From: Salinilacustrithrix flava | GTDB lineage: Bacteria > Actinomycetota > Acidimicrobiia > Acidimicrobiales > Salinilacustritrichaceae | Assembly: GCA_024128875.1 (NCBI GenBank) | Contig: JAMYFF010000011.1 | Location: 53,129-117,128 of the forward strand | Direction of reading: 5' to 3' | Length of the DNA: 64,000 nt | Shown: in pieces, positions 24,746 through 33,000 of the stretch | Position numbering within the stretch: position 1 is the stretch's first letter | Layout: each line of letters starts with the position of its first letter | Notes under the pieces: model-generated | Database searches by the model: none | What the model saw: only the letters and a program-made list of their open reading frames with translations | Told to the model about the DNA's origin: nothing | Made by a program: the position numbers and the translations under genes

Positions 24746-26188
24746 ATGGCCGGCGTCCTCGCCGGCACGAGGATCCTGATCGGCGACATGACCGGGCCGC
24801 ACGCGGGCGCGGCCGAGCTCCTGAGCGCCGCGGGCGCCACGATCGTCGGCGGCGACGACGCCGAGCCGGTCGACGTCGTGATCGGCGGGCGACCGCCCGG
24901 CTCGACGGCGCCGGCCGTCGCCGTGGCGGGCCAGCCGGTGCCGGACCCTGCCGGCGTCCCGGCCGGCACGGTCGCCCATGCCACCAGCGTCCTGCTGGCT
25001 GCCGCTGCGCTGCTCGCCCACCTCCACGGCACCGACCTCCAGGTCGACCCGGCAGCCGTCGAGGCCCAGCTGCTGCTCCCCGCAGTCGCCGCTGCGGCCT
25101 ACGGGCTCGACCACGAACCTGTCGCACGGCCGCGCCGCTTCGATGACGGCGCCTGCGCCGTGGGACCGCTGACCGCCGAGGACGAGGAGACCTTCCGCCG
25201 CCTCCTCCTGACCTTCGACCACCCACCCGACGCCGAGGACGTCGCGTCCCGCGCCCAGCAGTGGCGCCTTCCGGTCTGCCCCTACCGCTCCCGCAGCGAG
25301 GGTCCAGCCGATCCCCCGATCCGCTGGCTCCCCGGCCCCCCGTCGGAGCCCGGTCCGGACACGACACCAGCGCTGTCGATCGTCGACCTCACGTCGCACT
25401 GGGCCGGGCCCCTGGCGACCTGGCTGCTGGCCGCGACCGGCGCCCGGGTCGTCAAGGTCGAGTCCCGGCACCGACCCGACGGGTTCCGACGGTCGCGCCA
25501 CGGTGGACCCACTCCCCTCTTCGATGCGCTGAACCGCTCCAAGCACTCGGTCGACATCGACCTCGGGAGCCAGACCGGGAAGCGCCGGTTCCTCGACCTC
25601 GTGGCCGGCGCCGACCTGGTCATCGACAGCTTCTCCCGGCGGGTGCTCCCCAACTTCGGCCTCTCGACGGCCGACCTCGTGCGAGATCACGGCCGACTGT
25701 GCACGCTCTCGTTGCCCGCCTTCCCTCCGCAGCATCCCTTCGAGGTGGCGTACGGGCCCGGGATCCACGCCGTGCGCGGCCTCGGTGACATCGGTGATGG
25801 CGCCATCTCCGAACCGATCGTCGCCTACCCCGACGCCGTGGCCGGGTTCACGGCCTTCTTCGCCGCCCTCGCGCTGGTCGTCGGACGTCGCCGTGGCTCG
25901 GAGGTGCGACGGGCGGAGGTGACGCTGTTCGACGCCGTCGGGCCGCTCCTCCACCACCCGCCGAGCCGCGACGTCGCCCGACGAGAAGCCGACCCGGGAG
26001 GCCGCCTGCTCGCCTCTGCCGCGGCGACGCGACCGGGCTGGGAGGCCCTGCCGGACGCCTCCGGCGTCGAACGGCTCCTCCCGACGACCCCGTTGCGCGG
26101 CAGCCGGATCCCCGTGCCCTCGACACCCGCACCGCCGCTGGGCGGCCCGTGCCCCGACACCTGGCCCGCTCCGGCCCGAGGACGTTGA
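24746..26188 (+). CDS. Atypical CaiB/BaiF-type CoA-transferase
   Basis: A 480-residue protein whose central part (about residues 205-400) matches family III CoA-transferases: SIVDLTSHWAGPLATWLLAATGARVVKVES, FDALNRSKHSVDIDLGSQ, LVAGADLVIDSFSRRVLPNFGL. The N-terminal 200 residues resemble a decayed CaiB half (GTRILIGDMTGPHAGAAELLSAAGA) and the last 60 residues are Pro/Arg-rich. It may be a shrunken version of the two-domain CaiB proteins at 26953-29367 and 59167-61509. It starts one base after the crotonase stop and its TGA overlaps the next ATG (TGATG). Activity is uncertain. Confidence 0.8.
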   Translation: MAGVLAGTRILIGDMTGPHAGAAELLSAAGATIVGGDDAEPVDVVIGGRPPGSTAPAVAVAGQPVPDPAGVPAGTVAHATSVLLAAAALLAHLHGTDLQVDPAAVEAQLLLPAVAAAAYGLDHEPVARPRRFDDGACAVGPLTAEDEETFRRLLLTFDHPPDAEDVASRAQQWRLPVCPYRSRSEGPADPPIRWLPGPPSEPGPDTTPALSIVDLTSHWAGPLATWLLAATGARVVKVESRHRPDGFRRSRHGGPTPLFDALNRSKHSVDIDLGSQTGKRRFLDLVAGADLVIDSFSRRVLPNFGLSTADLVRDHGRLCTLSLPAFPPQHPFEVAYGPGIHAVRGLGDIGDGAISEPIVAYPDAVAGFTAFFAALALVVGRRRGSEVRRAEVTLFDAVGPLLHHPPSRDVARREADPGGRLLASAAATRPGWEALPDASGVERLLPTTPLRGSRIPVPSTPAPPLGGPCPDTWPAPARGR

Positions 26189-26940
26189 TGCCCCCCGAGG
26201 ACGAGCGACACGCCGACCACGACTGGACCTCCATGGGCGGTTCGCACGTCCGGCTCCGGGTCGGTGCCGACGGTGTGGTCGAGGTGCTCCTCGACCGCCC
26301 ACCGCTCAACATCTACGACCTCGACATGCGCGATGGGCTCATCGAAGCGTTCGCCGCGGCGCGCGACCACCCCGACGCCCGCGCCCTGGTGCTGCGAGCA
26401 TCCGGAGCGCACTTCTCCGCCGGTGCTGATCTCACCGAATTCGGGAGCGCGCCCGGCATCATGGCGGCCCGACGCATCCGCTGGGAGCGCGACCCCTGGC
26501 TCCCGCTGTGGGAGCTGCCGGTGCCCACCGTGGCTGCGCTCCACGGCTACGCGCTCGGCGCCGGCCTCGAGATGTCGCTGCTGTGCGATCTGCGGGTGGC
26601 CGGACCCGACACGCGGGTCGGCCTTCCCGAGACGGGGCTGGGCATGCTCCCCTCCGCCGGCGGCACCCAGAGCCTGCTGCGGGTCGTGGGCGCGAGCCGC
26701 ACCCTCCCGTTGGTGCTCACGGGCGAGCGCATCGACGTCGAGCGCGCCGAACGCCTCGGCATCATCGACGTCGTCTCCGACGACCCCGACCAGCACGCGC
26801 TGGAGCTCGCTCGTCACCTCGCCGGGCTGCCGCCGGCAGCAGTCCGCGCCGCGGTCCGCTCCCTGCGAGAGGGCGACGGCCTGCCGCTCCACGACGCACT
26901 CGTCGCCGAGCGCCATCTCGCCCGCATGGCGGACAGCTGA
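26188..26940 (+). CDS. Enoyl-CoA hydratase/isomerase family protein
   Basis: A 250-residue crotonase. Both oxyanion-hole motifs are present: RASGAHFSAGADLTEFG and VAALHGYALGAGLEMSLLCD, and LPETGLGMLPSAGGTQ follows, including the acidic residue typical of hydratases. ATG 26188 overlaps the stop of the CoA-transferase gene (TGATG); an in-frame upstream ATG at 26149 would lengthen it into that gene and is less likely. It is the last gene of the operon under operator h and ends 12 nt from the convergent gene 26953-29367. Substrate unknown. Confidence 0.9.
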   Translation: MPPEDERHADHDWTSMGGSHVRLRVGADGVVEVLLDRPPLNIYDLDMRDGLIEAFAAARDHPDARALVLRASGAHFSAGADLTEFGSAPGIMAARRIRWERDPWLPLWELPVPTVAALHGYALGAGLEMSLLCDLRVAGPDTRVGLPETGLGMLPSAGGTQSLLRVVGASRTLPLVLTGERIDVERAERLGIIDVVSDDPDQHALELARHLAGLPPAAVRAAVRSLREGDGLPLHDALVAERHLARMADS

Positions 26941-26952
26941 GCCGACGCTGCG

Positions 26953-29367
26953 TCAGACCTGCGCCGACTCGGCTTCGATCGGCTCCTCGAGCGCGCCGTC
27001 GGCGATCAGCTTGTCGACGTCGTCGTCGCTCATGCCCAGCACCGACCGGCAGATCTCCCTCGTGTGCTCGCCGAGCTTCGGGGCGTGTCGGACGACCGGT
27101 TCGGACATCGCGGTGGCGGAGAAGGCCGGGCCCTCGAACAGCATCTCGCCCACGCCGGGCTGGTCGACGCGCTGCGGGAAGCCGCGAGCGACCAGGTGCG
27201 GGTCGGTGGCGAGATCGACCGCGGTGCTCATCATGCCGGCAGGGACACCCGCATCCTGCAGGGTCTCCATGACCTCGCGGTCGGTCCTGGTCGCGCACCA
27301 CGCGGCGAGGTGGTCGTCCAGCTCGTCGTGGTGCTCGCGACGGCCGTCGACGGAGTCGAGCTCGGGTTGCTGGGCCCAGGCCGGGTCGCCCAGCGCGAGG
27401 CGGAGGCGCCGCCAGTCGTCGTCGTCCCGGACGCTGATGACGCACCACCGCTGCTCGCCATCGCACGGATAGACGCCCCAGGGAGCGCCCTGCGGGCTGC
27501 GGTTGCCGCGGGGACGGACGCTCCCGGGCTCGAGGGACTCGGCGAAGAAGTGGTCTGCGAGGGTCGCCATGAGCGCCTCGGCCTGCGCGACCTCGACGTG
27601 GGCGCCGCCCTCACCGTGGCGTTCGCGACCGATCAGCGCCGCCAGCGCGCCGACAGCGCCCATCCTGCCCACGAAGTGATCGGGGTGGATGGCCCCCGAA
27701 CCGGGGGGCATCGTGTCGGCCTCGAAGTTCCACAGCCACGTCATGCCGCTGGCGGGACGGGTGCTCGGGCCGTAGCCGATCCAGTCCTTCCACGGGCCGG
27801 TCGACCCCATCAGCTGGCTGCTCATCATCACGATGCCGGGGTTCAGCTCGTGAGCGGCGTCGTAGTCGAGACCCATGTCGGCCATGGTGCCGGTGGAGCT
27901 GTTCTCGATGATGACGTCGGCCCACGCGATGAGCTTGCGGACAGCCTCGAGCCCGGCGGGGAGCTTCACGTTCACCCCGAAGCTCCGCTTGACCCGACTG
28001 GAGGACGCGAACGACGGGCTCATCTCGCTTCCGGCGACGGTGCGGATGAAGTCCGGGTACGTGCGGGTCTCGATCTTGACGACGTCCGCTCCGTACTCGG
28101 CGAAGAGCCGTCCCGTCTCGACGCCCACCCCACCGTGGCCGAAGTCGAGGACCTTGAGCCCCGTGAAGGGGTAGGACCGCAGACCGCTGGGGGGCGTCGG
28201 GCCGGCATCCGTCGAGGAGGCGTCGGCGAGCTCACCGAGCACGTCCTCGGTGTGCTCGCCCGGCGACGGGGCACGGTGGCGGTAGCCGACGCGCTCACCG
28301 TCGACCTCGAACACCCCCGACACCAGGGAGCCGTGGACGCCCTCGGCGACCTCGACGTCGGCGAAGGTCCCACGCTCCCGGTAGTGGGGGATCGCCAGCA
28401 CCTCCCCGGGACGGAGCACCGGGGTCATCACGATGCCGCGACGCTGCGCCTCGTCGGCCAGCTCGGCACTCGACTTGTCGGAGAAGAGCTCCACGTAGAG
28501 CGGGTCCAGCAGGTCCTTCTGGATCTCCATGCGGGCCAGGATGTGGTCCCAGTGGTCGTCCTGGAGCATCTCGGGCTCCCCCAGCCACGCCCGCATCGCA
28601 CGCCACTGGCGTGGGCTCAGGATGATCAGGCGGACGAAGCCGTCGGCACAGGGGTACAACGGGTACACCAGACCCGACCCCGAGCGCACCGGCTCGGACC
28701 GCGCACCCGCGGCAGCCGACGCGCCGTACCCGGGCAACGACCAGTCGGAGATCTGCGCGACTCCCTGCTGCACGGAGAAGTCGATGACCTGACCCAGTCC
28801 TGTGGCCTGTCGCTGCCACAGGGCGGACAGCACGGCGAAGGTCGCGGTCGTGGAGGCGACGTCGTGAGCCAGCGAGCCCGGTGGCAGCAGCGGCGGACGG
28901 TCGGGCGTTCCGGAACGGAAGAGCATGCCGCCGAGCGCGACCAGCACGTCGTCGGTCGCTTCGTAGTCGCGGTAGGGCCCGGTGCGACCGAAGTCGGAGA
29001 TGGTCGTGACGACCAGGTGCGGATGTCGCGCCTGGACTGCGTCGGGCTCCAGCCCCAGATCATCCAGCTCGGCAGGGCGGTGGCCGTCGACCCAGGCGTC
29101 GGCCGTGGCGAGCAGCTCGTGGAACGCGGACGTCCCTTCCGAGAGGTCGAGGGTCACACTGCGCTTGTTGGTGTTGCGGACGGCCGCGGCGAGGCCCGTC
29201 CCGTCGGGCGCGAGGGGAGGCAGCCCGCGCGACCGGGAGCCGCCCGGCGGCTCGACCCGGATCACGTCGGCACCGAGGTCGGCCAACAGTCGGGTGCAGA
29301 GCTCGCCCCGCACGTCGGTCGTGTCGACGACCCTCAGACCTTCGAGCGGCAGTGGCCGATTGCTCAT
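26953..29367 (-). CDS. Two-domain CaiB/BaiF CoA-transferase fusion
   Basis: An 804-residue protein made of two family III CoA-transferase units in tandem. The first starts PLEGLRVVDTTDVRGELC with LLADLGADVIRVEPPGG; the second starts near residue 400 with FTGLKVLDFGHGGVGVETG and ADVVKIETRTYPD. Each half has a candidate catalytic Asp (SLAHDVAST and IHPDHFVGRMG). Family members normally are about 400 residues and form interlocked dimers; a fusion could be a single-chain dimer. GAGAGGGGATACC precedes ATG 29367. Operator i lies between it and the divergent LLM gene. It would transfer CoA between acids, or act as a racemase-like enzyme. Compare the 780-residue protein at 59167-61509. Confidence 0.9.
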   Translation of the reverse strand: MSNRPLPLEGLRVVDTTDVRGELCTRLLADLGADVIRVEPPGGSRSRGLPPLAPDGTGLAAAVRNTNKRSVTLDLSEGTSAFHELLATADAWVDGHRPAELDDLGLEPDAVQARHPHLVVTTISDFGRTGPYRDYEATDDVLVALGGMLFRSGTPDRPPLLPPGSLAHDVASTTATFAVLSALWQRQATGLGQVIDFSVQQGVAQISDWSLPGYGASAAAGARSEPVRSGSGLVYPLYPCADGFVRLIILSPRQWRAMRAWLGEPEMLQDDHWDHILARMEIQKDLLDPLYVELFSDKSSAELADEAQRRGIVMTPVLRPGEVLAIPHYRERGTFADVEVAEGVHGSLVSGVFEVDGERVGYRHRAPSPGEHTEDVLGELADASSTDAGPTPPSGLRSYPFTGLKVLDFGHGGVGVETGRLFAEYGADVVKIETRTYPDFIRTVAGSEMSPSFASSSRVKRSFGVNVKLPAGLEAVRKLIAWADVIIENSSTGTMADMGLDYDAAHELNPGIVMMSSQLMGSTGPWKDWIGYGPSTRPASGMTWLWNFEADTMPPGSGAIHPDHFVGRMGAVGALAALIGRERHGEGGAHVEVAQAEALMATLADHFFAESLEPGSVRPRGNRSPQGAPWGVYPCDGEQRWCVISVRDDDDWRRLRLALGDPAWAQQPELDSVDGRREHHDELDDHLAAWCATRTDREVMETLQDAGVPAGMMSTAVDLATDPHLVARGFPQRVDQPGVGEMLFEGPAFSATAMSEPVVRHAPKLGEHTREICRSVLGMSDDDVDKLIADGALEEPIEAESAQV

Positions 29368-29401
29368 CAGGTATCCCCTCTCGTTCTCGTGGGCCGCACA
29401 C

Positions 29402-29415
29402 TAGAACGCGTTTCA
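29402..29415. promoter_or_regulatory. KstR-type operator i (exact consensus), divergent
   Basis: TAGAACGCGTTTCA matches all fixed positions. It lies 48 nt upstream of the CoA-transferase start (29367, minus) and 69 nt upstream of the LLM oxidoreductase start (29471, plus). Confidence 0.75.
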
Positions 29416-29470
29416 CTCGGCGGCAAGGGGCCCGCGCCGGTCGGAGGTCGAGCGGGTACGGTCCGCCGGC

Positions 29471-30379
29471 ATGACGCAGGTGGGACTCGGACTCGACCCG
29501 ACCGCGGTCGCTGCGGGGGCGGCCGGCCTCGGCCCCTGGCTCGACCGTGTGGCCGCCGCGGGCCTCGACCACGTGGTCGTGGGCGACCACGTCTCCTTCC
29601 GCGGCGCAGGATCCGACGGGCTGTTGATGGCCACCGCTGTCGCCATGCTCCAACCTCGGCTCGACGTGCACGTCGGCGTCTACCTACTCGCGCTGCGCCA
29701 TCCCGTGCCGGTCGCGCGGCAGCTGGCCACGGCGGCCGGGCTCGCTCCCGGGCGCCTGTCTCTCGGCATCGGGGTGGGGGGCGAAGACCGCCACGAGATC
29801 GAGATCTGCGGGATCGACCCAGCCACCAGGGGACGTCGCACCGACGAGTCCATCGCTGCCCTCCGCGGGCTGCTGACGGGATGCCCGACCACGCTCCACG
29901 GCCACGAGGTCTCCTTCACCGACGCGGTCGTCGCGCCGGCACCCGCCCACCCGATCCCGATGCTCGTCGGCGGACGGTCCGACGCGGCGGTTCGACGCGC
30001 CGGACGCCTCGGCGACGGCTGGCTGCCGATCTGGGTGTCGCCCGAGCGCTACCGACGGGGGGTGGCCGATGTGGTGGAGATCGCCGAGTCGCACGATCGC
30101 GAGGCCCCGACCGGGCACGGGCTCCAGGTCTGGTGCGCCTTCGACGAGACCCCCGAGGTGGCCCGGGCCGTGCTCGCGGGCGCCATGGAGGACTTCTACG
30201 GCCTGCCCTTCGAGCGCTTCGAGCGCTACTCGCCGACCGGCAGCGCCGAGCGCGTCGCCGCCTTCCTCGAGCCCTACGTCGAGGCCGGGTGCACCCACGT
30301 CAACCTCCTCGCGCGGGGGCTCGACGCCGAGGCCGTCCTGGCCGGCGCCTCCGAGGTCCGTCGGCTGCTGGCCTCCTGA
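29471..30379 (+). CDS. LLM-class (probably F420-dependent) oxidoreductase
   Basis: A 302-residue luciferase-like monooxygenase-fold protein. Blocks include GLDHVVVGDHVSFRG, VGVYLLALRHPVPVARQLAT, LSLGIGVGGEDRHEIE and PIPMLVGGRSDAAVRRAGRLGDGWLP. The fold and the presence of another F420-type enzyme in the window favour cofactor F420, though FMN cannot be excluded. The ATG at 29471 has only a weak ribosome site. It is transcribed alone, divergently from the CoA-transferase, and ends before a hairpin at 30424-30455. Substrate unknown. Confidence 0.88.
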   Translation: MTQVGLGLDPTAVAAGAAGLGPWLDRVAAAGLDHVVVGDHVSFRGAGSDGLLMATAVAMLQPRLDVHVGVYLLALRHPVPVARQLATAAGLAPGRLSLGIGVGGEDRHEIEICGIDPATRGRRTDESIAALRGLLTGCPTTLHGHEVSFTDAVVAPAPAHPIPMLVGGRSDAAVRRAGRLGDGWLPIWVSPERYRRGVADVVEIAESHDREAPTGHGLQVWCAFDETPEVARAVLAGAMEDFYGLPFERFERYSPTGSAERVAAFLEPYVEAGCTHVNLLARGLDAEAVLAGASEVRRLLAS

Positions 30380-30423
30380 GCCTTCCCGGCACCTGGCGAG
30401 CCGGTTCCGGCCGGACCCCGGCA

Positions 30424-30455
30424 GCGCTCCGAGAGGGGGAATCTGCTCGGAGCGC
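30424..30455. terminator. Hairpin between convergent genes
   Basis: A perfect 10-bp inverted repeat GCGCTCCGAG/CTCGGAGCGC with a 12-nt loop lies between the converging LLM gene (ends 30379) and P450 gene (ends 30541). No U-tract follows, so it could be a factor-assisted bidirectional terminator. The rest of the 160-nt gap shows nothing else. Confidence 0.55.
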
Positions 30456-30540
30456 CGCCGGTTCCCGGCGGTCGCACAGCGTCCGACCCCATCGGGAGCA
30501 GACGATCTGGGGACCGTTGGCCCGGGGGTCCGGACGGGGG

Positions 30541-31782
30541 CTATTTCGCGATCAGCTGCACCGGCAGGTGCTTGATCCCGTTGATGAAGTTCGACTGGAG
30601 CCGGTCCGGGCTCTGGAGCGACTCGATCTTGGACACCCGCCGGGTCAGCTCCTCGAACATGATCTTCATCTCCATGCGGGCCAGGTTGGCTCCGAGGCAG
30701 AAGTGCGGGCCGCCGCCGCCGAAGGCGATGTGGGGGTTGGGGTCCCGCGTGATGTCGAAGGTGTGCGGCCGGTCGAAGACGTCCTCGTCCCGGTTGGCCG
30801 AGATGTACCAGAGGCTGACCTTGTCACCCTCCCGGATCTGATGCCCCTTGTACTCGAGGTCCTCGGTGGCGTTGCGTCGGAAGTACATCACCGGTGACGC
30901 CCAGCGCAGGACCTCCTCGATGGCGGTGGGGATGGCGCCGGGGTCCTCGACCATCATCTGGTACTGCTCCGGGTGCTCGAGCAGCGCCGCCATGCCGTGC
31001 GACATGGCGTTGCGCGTCGTCTCGTTGCCGGCCACCGAGAGCAGCAGGAAGAAGAGGTTGAAGTCCATCTCCGAGAGGCGGTCGCCGTCCACCTCGGAGT
31101 GGATCAGCGTGCTCACGATGTCGTCTCGGGGGTTCGTGCGGCGGTCCTCGGCCAGCGCGTGGGCGTACATGAACATCTCGACGCGAGCCTCGGTGACGGC
31201 CTCCTCCCCGACCATGTACTCGGGGTCCTCGGAGCCGATCATGCGGTTCGACCAGTCGAAGATCTTGTGCCGGTCCTCGGAGGGAACGCCGAGGAACTCG
31301 GCGATGGCCTCGAGGGGGAGCTCGGCGGCGATGTCGGTGACGAAGTCAGCCTGCCCGTCGTCAGTCGCGATGGCTCGGTCGATGATCTTCACCGCGATGT
31401 CGCGCAGGTGATCCTCGAGGGACCGGATCGCCTTCGGCGTGAAGCCGCGGTTGACGAGCTTGCGGTAGCGCGTGTGGTCAGGCGGATCCATGGTGAGCAT
31501 CATCCGGCCGGCCTCGTTGAACTCGGCCTGGGCTTCGGCGGCCTCGGCGTCGAGCTCCTCGATGCCCACCACCCCGCCCCGGGACTGCTCGGAGGAGAAC
31601 TCGTGCCACATGCGGTTCAGCTGGGCGACGTCCTCGTGCTTCGTGAAGGCCCAGAAGCCCGGGCCGTTCGGCTCGGGGTGCTTGTAGATCGGTGCGTTGG
31701 CCCGCAGGTGGTCGAACCACTCGTGCGGGACCCGGTCCACGAACGCCTCGCCGCTGAGCAGGTCGATGTCGCTGATGTCCAT
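30541..31782 (-). CDS. Cytochrome P450, CYP125-like
   Basis: A 413-residue P450 with I-helix SVAGNETTRNAM, ExxR EEVLRWASPV, and heme loop FGGGGPHFCLGANLARME. The blocks WSNRMIGSEDPEY, ILTMDPPDHTRYRKLVNRGFTP-like sequence and the ending FINGIKHLPVQL recall the sterol 26/27-hydroxylases CYP125/CYP124/CYP142. The probable role is oxidation of the terminal carbon of a sterol or isoprenoid side chain to alcohol and acid. ATG 31782 is chosen because AGGGGGAAC lies 3-4 nt upstream; an in-frame ATG at 31851 is less supported. It is the third gene of the operon fadE26-fadE27-P450. Confidence 0.92.
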   Translation of the reverse strand: MDISDIDLLSGEAFVDRVPHEWFDHLRANAPIYKHPEPNGPGFWAFTKHEDVAQLNRMWHEFSSEQSRGGVVGIEELDAEAAEAQAEFNEAGRMMLTMDPPDHTRYRKLVNRGFTPKAIRSLEDHLRDIAVKIIDRAIATDDGQADFVTDIAAELPLEAIAEFLGVPSEDRHKIFDWSNRMIGSEDPEYMVGEEAVTEARVEMFMYAHALAEDRRTNPRDDIVSTLIHSEVDGDRLSEMDFNLFFLLLSVAGNETTRNAMSHGMAALLEHPEQYQMMVEDPGAIPTAIEEVLRWASPVMYFRRNATEDLEYKGHQIREGDKVSLWYISANRDEDVFDRPHTFDITRDPNPHIAFGGGGPHFCLGANLARMEMKIMFEELTRRVSKIESLQSPDRLQSNFINGIKHLPVQLIAK

Positions 31783-31823
31783 TTGTTCCCCCTGGATGTT
31801 GAACGCTGTTCGCGTGGCCGGCA

Positions 31824-31841
31824 CGTCGCCGAGAGGCGACG
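31824..31841. other. Intercistronic hairpin between fadE27-like and P450 genes
   Basis: CGTCGCC/GGCGACG forms a 7-bp stem with a 4-nt loop in the 79-nt gap between two genes of one operon. It could be an mRNA processing or stability element or a partial terminator. No further support. Confidence 0.3.
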
Positions 31842-31861
31842 CACCCGTCACCGTTGACTGC

Positions 31862-32974
31862 CTAGGAGAGCTCGAGCGCGAGGTCCGTGCCGATGCTCAT
31901 CGCCTGCTCCGTGGCACCACCGAGCATGAACTCGATCTGCTTTGCGTGGATGAAGTAGCGGTGGATGAAGTACTCGGTCGCCACGCCCATGCCGCCGTGC
32001 AGGTGGACCACCGCGTGCGCGACCCGATGGCCGCCCTCGGATGCCCAGAACTTGGCCGAGGCGACGTCGAGGCGCCCCGAGTCCCCATGCGACAGCCGCC
32101 ACGCGGCCTGCCACAGGGTCAAGCGGATCCCCTCAACGTCGATGTAGGCATCGGCGAGACGGTGGCCCACGGCCTGGAAGGTGCCGATGGGACGCTCGAA
32201 CTGCACGCGCTCCTTCGTGTACTCCGCAGTGGCGCGCATGGCCGTCTCGGTGATCCCGAGCTGCATGGCGCACAGCCCGAGCGTGGCCCGCTGGTGGAGC
32301 CAACCCACGGCCGAGGCGTCCCCGAGCACGCCGTCGGCGGGCACGTGCACGTCGGCGAGCTCGACGTACCCGTACCGCTCCCGGTTGGTCGTCTCCTGCG
32401 GGGAGATGGTGACGCCGTCCGCGCCGGGCTCGACCAGGAAGAGCCGGGCCTCGCCGTCGACGCTGGCCGGGACGACGATGAGGTCGGCCATCGGCGCGAC
32501 GGGCACACCCGTCTTCACACCGTCGAGCACCCAGCCGTCGTCGACGCGGCGCGCCGTGGTCGAGGGGCGGGTCGGATCCGAGTTCAGCGGCTCGGCCAGC
32601 GCGGCGGTGAGGATCACCTCGCCCTCGATCGCGGGGCGCACCCACCGCTCCTTCTGCGCCGCGGATCCGAACTCGGCGATGGGCATCGCGCCCATCACGA
32701 TGGATGGCAGGACCGGGACCGGCGCCAGCGCCCGCCCGACCTCCACGAGGACGAGCAGCTGCTCGACGATGCCGAACCCGCTGCCTCCGACGTCCTCGGG
32801 CAACGAGATGCCCAGCAGGTTGGCCTTGGCCAGCTCGGCGTACAGGTCGGCGTCGTGTCGGTCACCGCCCGCCGCCTCGAGCTCGGTGAGCGATTCGTGG
32901 GTGACGCGGTCGGTCAGGATCTGTCGGGTCAGCGCCTCGACGTCCTGCTGCTCCTCGGTGAAGCTGAAGTCCAT
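31862..32974 (-). CDS. fadE27: Acyl-CoA dehydrogenase, FadE27 (ChsE5)-like subunit
   Basis: A 370-residue acyl-CoA dehydrogenase-fold protein. It resembles mycobacterial FadE27/ChsE5 (about 373 residues) in blocks such as YTKERVQFERPIGTFQAVGHRLADAYIDV-type sequence, RLTLWQAAWRLS, FWASEGGHRVAHAVVHLHGG and AKQIEFMLGGAT. ChsE4-ChsE5 form an alpha2beta2 enzyme that dehydrogenates C27 steroid-CoA side chains in the first beta-oxidation round. The FadE26-like partner is the next gene upstream. ATG 32974 follows GAGAGGACG. The complex and substrate are inferred by homology. Confidence 0.92.
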   Translation of the reverse strand: MDFSFTEEQQDVEALTRQILTDRVTHESLTELEAAGGDRHDADLYAELAKANLLGISLPEDVGGSGFGIVEQLLVLVEVGRALAPVPVLPSIVMGAMPIAEFGSAAQKERWVRPAIEGEVILTAALAEPLNSDPTRPSTTARRVDDGWVLDGVKTGVPVAPMADLIVVPASVDGEARLFLVEPGADGVTISPQETTNRERYGYVELADVHVPADGVLGDASAVGWLHQRATLGLCAMQLGITETAMRATAEYTKERVQFERPIGTFQAVGHRLADAYIDVEGIRLTLWQAAWRLSHGDSGRLDVASAKFWASEGGHRVAHAVVHLHGGMGVATEYFIHRYFIHAKQIEFMLGGATEQAMSIGTDLALELS

Positions 32975-33000
32975 GGTTCGTCCTCTCGTTGGTGCCCGCG

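Noticed and set aside
27064..30897. A 1277-codon open frame on the plus strand
   Set aside because: It runs antisense through the CaiB fusion and through LLM and P450 genes, has Arg/Gly/Asp-rich composition without any domain, and is a shadow typical of high-G+C DNA.
31800..31810. GAACGCTGTTC as another KstR-type box
   Set aside because: The arms are separated by three bases instead of the two in TNNAACNNGTTNNA, flanking bases do not fit, and it lies inside an operon before the P450 gene.
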